A stretch of DNA of 18,923 nt, from contig JBBAEY010000044.1 in the NCBI GenBank assembly GCA_041655755.1, forward strand, positions 1-18,923, written 5' to 3'. Under the pieces are notes generated by a model, which was not told the origin of the DNA, did not search any database, and saw only the letters and a list, made by a program, of their open reading frames with translations. Below, in pieces: positions 15,958-18,923 of this stretch. Source of the DNA: JAAYFT01 sp041655755 (GTDB taxonomy: Bacteria; Bacillota; Clostridia; Tissierellales; Tissierellaceae). The first letter of the stretch is position 1. Each line of letters begins with the position of its first letter. The translations under genes and the position numbers were made by a program.

Positions 15958-17380
15958 AACCATAATAGGATTAGAAATCCACGCAGAGTTATCAACTAAA
16001 ACGAAGATGTTTTGTTCCTGCACCAATGCCTTTGGAGGCGAAGCCAATACCCATTGCTGCCCAGTGTGTGCAGGGCTTCCAGGTGCACTTCCTCTGCTGA
16101 ATAAAAAGGCGGTGGAGTATGCCATAAAGGCGGGGATTGCATTTAATACGAAAATAAACACAAGGACTAGGATGGATAGAAAAAACTACTTCTATGCAGA
16201 TTTAGTAAAGGGCTACCAGATTTCCCAGGATACAATTCCCCTATGTGAAGAAGGCTACATTGAGATAGAAATGGAGGAGGGGACTAAGAGGGTAAATTTA
16301 CAAAGAATCCATATTGAGGAAGACACAGGAAAACTAACCCACACTATGGAGGGAGATACGCTAATAGATTACAATAGGGCTGGGGTACCCCTCATAGAAA
16401 TAGTCACAAAACCTGACATGAATACGCCAGAGGAGGCAAGATTATTTCTAGAGAAATTAAGGGCTACATTGAAATACATTGAGGTATCAGATGTAAAAAT
16501 GGAAGAAGGCTCACTTAGGTGCGATGTAAATATAAATGTCCTAGATACTGAAAGTGGAGTTAGGACAAATATTACGGAAATAAAAAACCTCAACTCCTTT
16601 AGGGGAGCTGTAAAGGCCATGGAATACGAAGAAAAAAGGCATATTGACAGGCTAGGTAAGGGAGAAAACACCCTTAAGGAAACTAGAAGATGGGATGAGG
16701 TCAAGGGTGAAACGATTTCCATGAGGGAAAAGGGCGAAAGTGCAGACTACAGATTTGCAGCAGACGGCGACTTGGCAGCTATAGAAATAGCTGAGGAGTG
16801 GATAGGCGAGATAAGGAATGGGCTACCGGAGCTTCCCCATGACAAGAAGGAGAGATTTATGAGGGAATACGATCTGCTGGAGTACGATGCAGGTGTCTTG
16901 ACTGCTTCAAAGGGCCTGTCTATCTTCTTCGAGGATACTGTAAAATTAATAGATGACCCTAAACTAGTAGGCAACTGGATTATGGGGGATATACTTAGGA
17001 GATTAAAGGATGAGGATTTGGAAATAGAGGACACCAAGCTCTCTCCACAGGACCTAAGCCAGTTAATTGCCCTAGTAAAATCTGAGAAGATAAATAATAA
17101 TACGGGAAAGAAAGTGCTTAAGGAAATCTTTGATACAGGTAAGGATCCTGAAAGCATAGTAAGGGAAAGAGGATTAATACAAATCAGCGACGAATCACAA
17201 ATAAGGGAGATAGTGGAGAAGGTACTGGAAGACAATAGGCAATCTATTGAGGACTACAAAAATGGAAAAGACAGGGCTCTGGGATTTCTGGTGGGGCAAG
17301 TGATGAAGGCATCTAGGGGCAAGGCCAATCCACAGTTAGCCAACAAGATGATATTGGATATTATGAAAGAAAAATATTAA
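15947..17380 (+). CDS. gatB: Asp-tRNA(Asn)/Glu-tRNA(Gln) amidotransferase subunit B
   Basis: Subunit that binds the misacylated tRNA, phosphorylates the side-chain carboxylate with ATP and amidates it. The cradle domain (about 1-290) opens with IGLEIHAELSTKTKMFCSC and contains NYFYADLVKGYQISQ and YNRAGVPLIEIVTKPD. Cys23, Cys25, Cys38 and Cys41 form a C-x-C ... C-x2-C set likely to bind zinc, a feature found in some GatB proteins. The helical and YqeY-like tail (about 300-477) ends GFLVGQVMKASRGKANPQL, the tRNA-recognition module. The 477-residue length is normal. AGAAGGGGG precedes the ATG, inside gatA. No clear terminator follows, so some transcripts may continue into the transporter gene. 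Confidence 0.96.
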   Translation: MGYRTIIGLEIHAELSTKTKMFCSCTNAFGGEANTHCCPVCAGLPGALPLLNKKAVEYAIKAGIAFNTKINTRTRMDRKNYFYADLVKGYQISQDTIPLCEEGYIEIEMEEGTKRVNLQRIHIEEDTGKLTHTMEGDTLIDYNRAGVPLIEIVTKPDMNTPEEARLFLEKLRATLKYIEVSDVKMEEGSLRCDVNINVLDTESGVRTNITEIKNLNSFRGAVKAMEYEEKRHIDRLGKGENTLKETRRWDEVKGETISMREKGESADYRFAADGDLAAIEIAEEWIGEIRNGLPELPHDKKERFMREYDLLEYDAGVLTASKGLSIFFEDTVKLIDDPKLVGNWIMGDILRRLKDEDLEIEDTKLSPQDLSQLIALVKSEKINNNTGKKVLKEIFDTGKDPESIVRERGLIQISDESQIREIVEKVLEDNRQSIEDYKNGKDRALGFLVGQVMKASRGKANPQLANKMILDIMKEKY

Positions 17381-17422
17381 GGGCCTAAGACTTTGTTAAA
17401 TAAATATTCAGACAATTCCTGC

Positions 17423-17451
17423 TTGATAAAAAATTCCTCCTAAGATAAAAT
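17423..17451 (+). promoter_or_regulatory. Sigma-A-type promoter of the symporter gene
   Basis: TTGATA (17423-17428) and TAAAAT (17446-17451) are 17 bases apart. Transcription would start near 17458, about 40 bases before the ATG. A second TATAAT at 17474-17479 has no acceptable -35 partner. Confidence 0.65.
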
Positions 17452-17452
17452 A

Positions 17453-17476
17453 ATATGTATAAAGTGTGACACATAT
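17453..17476 (+). promoter_or_regulatory. Operator-like inverted repeats at the symporter transcription start
   Basis: ATATGT (17453-17458) and ACATAT (17471-17476) form an inverted repeat around the predicted start site, and GTGTGACAC (17464-17472) is a palindrome inside it. The position would suit a repressor. The regulator is unknown and the repeat could be chance in AT-rich DNA. Confidence 0.35.
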
Positions 17477-17498
17477 AATAATCTAAGGAGGGATTAAT

Positions 17499-18752
17499 AT
17501 GTCAAAGAAGGATATGAGTCTGACCTCAAAAGTATTAGTTGGACTTATAGTTGGTTTAGTCACTGGTATTATTGTTTTCCAATTACCAAAGGGAGTACTA
17601 AAAGATGATATCCTAATAAATGGTTTGTTTCAATTATTAGGGCAGGTATTCCTAAGAGGCATCATGATGCTAGTTGTGCCATTGGTATTTATATCTTTGG
17701 TTAATGGAGCAGCCAGCATAGGAGATGTAAAAAAACTAGGTAGAATAGGGGTCAAGACAGTAGGTTTTTATTTAACTACTACAGCGATAGCCATAGTCAT
17801 TGCCCTTTTACTCGGCTTCCTTGTCAAGCCTGGTATTGGACTGGATATGTCTGCTATTGAGGTAGTTGAAACTACCGTAAATCCCAAAACACCACTGGTT
17901 CAAATCCTATACGAGATGGTGCCATCTAATCCCATAGCTTCCATGGCTGGGGGAAATATGCTTCAGATTATAGTATTTGCCATATTTACAGGCATAGGAT
18001 TGTCACTACTTGGAGATAAGGCAGAGTTTTTATTGAATTTATTTTCCGCATTAAATGACCTCATAATGAAATTGGTCAGTATGGTGATGATATTTGCACC
18101 TATAGGCGTATTTGGACTAATTGCCAAGACCTTTGCAACGGTAGGTTATGCTGCCATGATACCCCTGATGAAATATATATTGACCGTATATATAGGTCTA
18201 CTAATCCATTTGACCTTAGTATATGGGGGATTATTGAAGGGATTTACAAGACTATCGCCAATGAAATTTTACAGGAAGTTTTTACCTGCCATGTCGGTGG
18301 CATTTTCAACTGCCAGCAGCAATGCAACAGTTCCAGTATCCTTGGATCTGTGTGAAAAAGAGTTGGGCATACCAAAGAGTATAGCCTCTTTCACGATTCC
18401 CCTTGGAGCCACTATTAACATGGATGGCACAGCCATAATGCAGGGTGTAGCTACTTTTTTTGTAGCTCAGGTTTATGGGGTAGACATGACTGTAGGCATG
18501 TTGCTTACCGTCATACTTACAGCAACACTTGCCTCCATAGGAACAGCGGGAGTGCCTGGAGCAGGTGCCATAATGCTGTCTATGGTTTTACAATCCGTAG
18601 GTCTTCCCTTGGAAGGCATTGGTCTGATAATGGGTATAGACAGGTTAGTTGATATGGGTAGAACCGCCGTAAATATTACTGGGGATGCAGTATGCACCAC
18701 GGTAATTGCAAAGCAAGAGGGAGAGCTAAATATGGAATTAGCAGAATCCTAG
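17499..18752 (+). CDS. Sodium:glutamate/aspartate symporter, DAACS family
   Basis: Inner-membrane secondary transporter of 417 residues, predicted to take up acidic amino acids with sodium or protons. Many hydrophobic helices are visible, the first at about 11-29. Core motifs follow the GltPh/GltP plan: re-entrant hairpin 1 STASSNATVP (270-279), the sodium-site helix NMDGT (307-311), hairpin 2 GTAGVPGAGA (348-357), and TM8 with Asp385, Arg388, Asn392 and Asp396 in DMGRTAVNITGD. Asp385 and Arg388 match GltPh Asp394 and Arg397, which bind the amino group and side-chain carboxylate, so glutamate or aspartate is more likely than neutral amino acids; the DctA-type dicarboxylate pattern is not seen. 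Hairpin 1 reads SSN where serine-rich SSS is usual. AAGGAGGG precedes the ATG. It has its own promoter and terminator. Confidence 0.94.
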   Translation: MSKKDMSLTSKVLVGLIVGLVTGIIVFQLPKGVLKDDILINGLFQLLGQVFLRGIMMLVVPLVFISLVNGAASIGDVKKLGRIGVKTVGFYLTTTAIAIVIALLLGFLVKPGIGLDMSAIEVVETTVNPKTPLVQILYEMVPSNPIASMAGGNMLQIIVFAIFTGIGLSLLGDKAEFLLNLFSALNDLIMKLVSMVMIFAPIGVFGLIAKTFATVGYAAMIPLMKYILTVYIGLLIHLTLVYGGLLKGFTRLSPMKFYRKFLPAMSVAFSTASSNATVPVSLDLCEKELGIPKSIASFTIPLGATINMDGTAIMQGVATFFVAQVYGVDMTVGMLLTVILTATLASIGTAGVPGAGAIMLSMVLQSVGLPLEGIGLIMGIDRLVDMGRTAVNITGDAVCTTVIAKQEGELNMELAES

Positions 18753-18769
18753 TTATAATTTCACGAGAG

Positions 18770-18795
18770 AGGGTTGGCCATTGGCTGACCCTTTT
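18770..18795 (+). terminator. Intrinsic terminator after the symporter gene
   Basis: A ten-pair stem (18770-18779 with 18783-18792, two G.T wobbles) with an ATT loop is followed by four Ts (18792-18795). The group II intron begins five bases further on. Confidence 0.85.
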
Positions 18796-18799
18796 CCTA

Positions 18800-18923
18800 G
18801 TGCGCCCAGCATGGGCGTAAACTAGTCGGTGAAAGTCCGATACGGGGGTTGATAGTGCCAACCGTTAGCTTAAGACAAGGGTGTCCATCGTGAGGTGGAA
18901 TCTGAAGGAAGTCTGCGGCAAAA
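18800..18923 (+). mobile_element. Group II intron, 5' part of domain I (runs off window)
   Basis: The sequence from 18800 starts with the conserved group II 5' end GTGCG, then CCCAGCATGGGCG, forming a short stem, and the well-known domain I elements GGTGAAAGTCCGATACGGGGG, GTGCCAACCGTTAGCTTAAG and CGTGAGGTGGAATCTGAAGG. These match what I recall of clostridial introns that carry an LtrA-type reverse transcriptase/maturase, which should lie several hundred bases downstream, outside the window. The strand is + and the boundary is clear. It sits immediately after an intrinsic terminator, so it interrupts no gene. Insertion behind terminator stems is the habit of subclass IIC, but I cannot settle the subclass from domain I alone. 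Confidence 0.88.

Noticed and set aside
16747..17235. A 162-codon open frame on the minus strand inside gatB
   Set aside because: Its composition is serine- and leucine-rich as expected for the antisense of an acidic, lysine-rich protein; no domain or start signal is visible.
17381..17422. Terminator after gatB
   Set aside because: I found no stem followed by Ts in this stretch; readthrough toward the symporter is possible.
1..18923. CRISPR arrays, tRNA or rRNA genes, prophage or transposase genes
   Set aside because: No regularly spaced repeats, cloverleaf-like sequences or matching protein families were seen; the only mobile element is the group II intron at the right end.

Overview
The window is a chromosomal stretch of an anaerobic, low-to-moderate GC Firmicute, most likely a Clostridia/Tissierellia-type bacterium. 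The signs are strong AGGAGG-type ribosome sites, TTG and GTG starts, heavy use of ATA, CTA and AGG codons, a formate-tetrahydrofolate ligase gene, an Fe-S type PurF, and the gene order purD ... yerC ... pcrA-ligA ... gatCAB, which I recall as resembling Bacillus subtilis. Every confident gene is on the + strand and coding density is very high; no non-coding gap exceeds about 210 bases.

Region 1 (1-5653) is the distal part of a purine biosynthesis operon: purF (5' end missing), purM, purN, purH and purD, tightly packed with overlaps of 13 and 20 nt and closed by an intrinsic terminator. It runs from PRPP amidation to IMP; PurN and PurH use 10-formyl-THF. Region 2 (5654-7522) is fhs, transcribed alone from an extended -10 promoter with a leader of about 120 nt and followed by a strong hairpin. 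Its product makes 10-formyl-THF, the one-carbon donor used by PurN and PurH, so regions 1 and 2 are metabolically linked.

Region 3 (7523-9880) holds yerC (TrpR-like DNA-binding protein) followed by a compact signalling trio: an HD-GYP phosphodiesterase, a stand-alone bacteriohemerythrin with all seven iron ligands, and a CheX-type CheY-P phosphatase, closed by an intrinsic terminator. The trio is the most unusual part of the window and suggests a link between oxygen or diiron sensing, c-di-GMP turnover and chemotaxis.

Region 4 (9884-17380) starts at a clear sigma-A-type promoter and is a five-gene housekeeping operon: pcrA helicase, a sequence-divergent NAD-dependent DNA ligase, and gatC-gatA-gatB for tRNA-dependent transamidation. 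Region 5 (17381-18795) is a DAACS-family sodium:acidic amino acid symporter with its own promoter, operator-like inverted repeats near the predicted transcription start, and an intrinsic terminator. The window ends (18800-18923) inside the 5' part of a group II intron RNA inserted directly after that terminator.

I see no CRISPR array, tRNA, rRNA, phage gene or insertion sequence. The intron is the only mobile element. I found no clearly undescribed system; the HD-GYP/hemerythrin/CheX trio and the uncharacterised fhs leader are the best leads.
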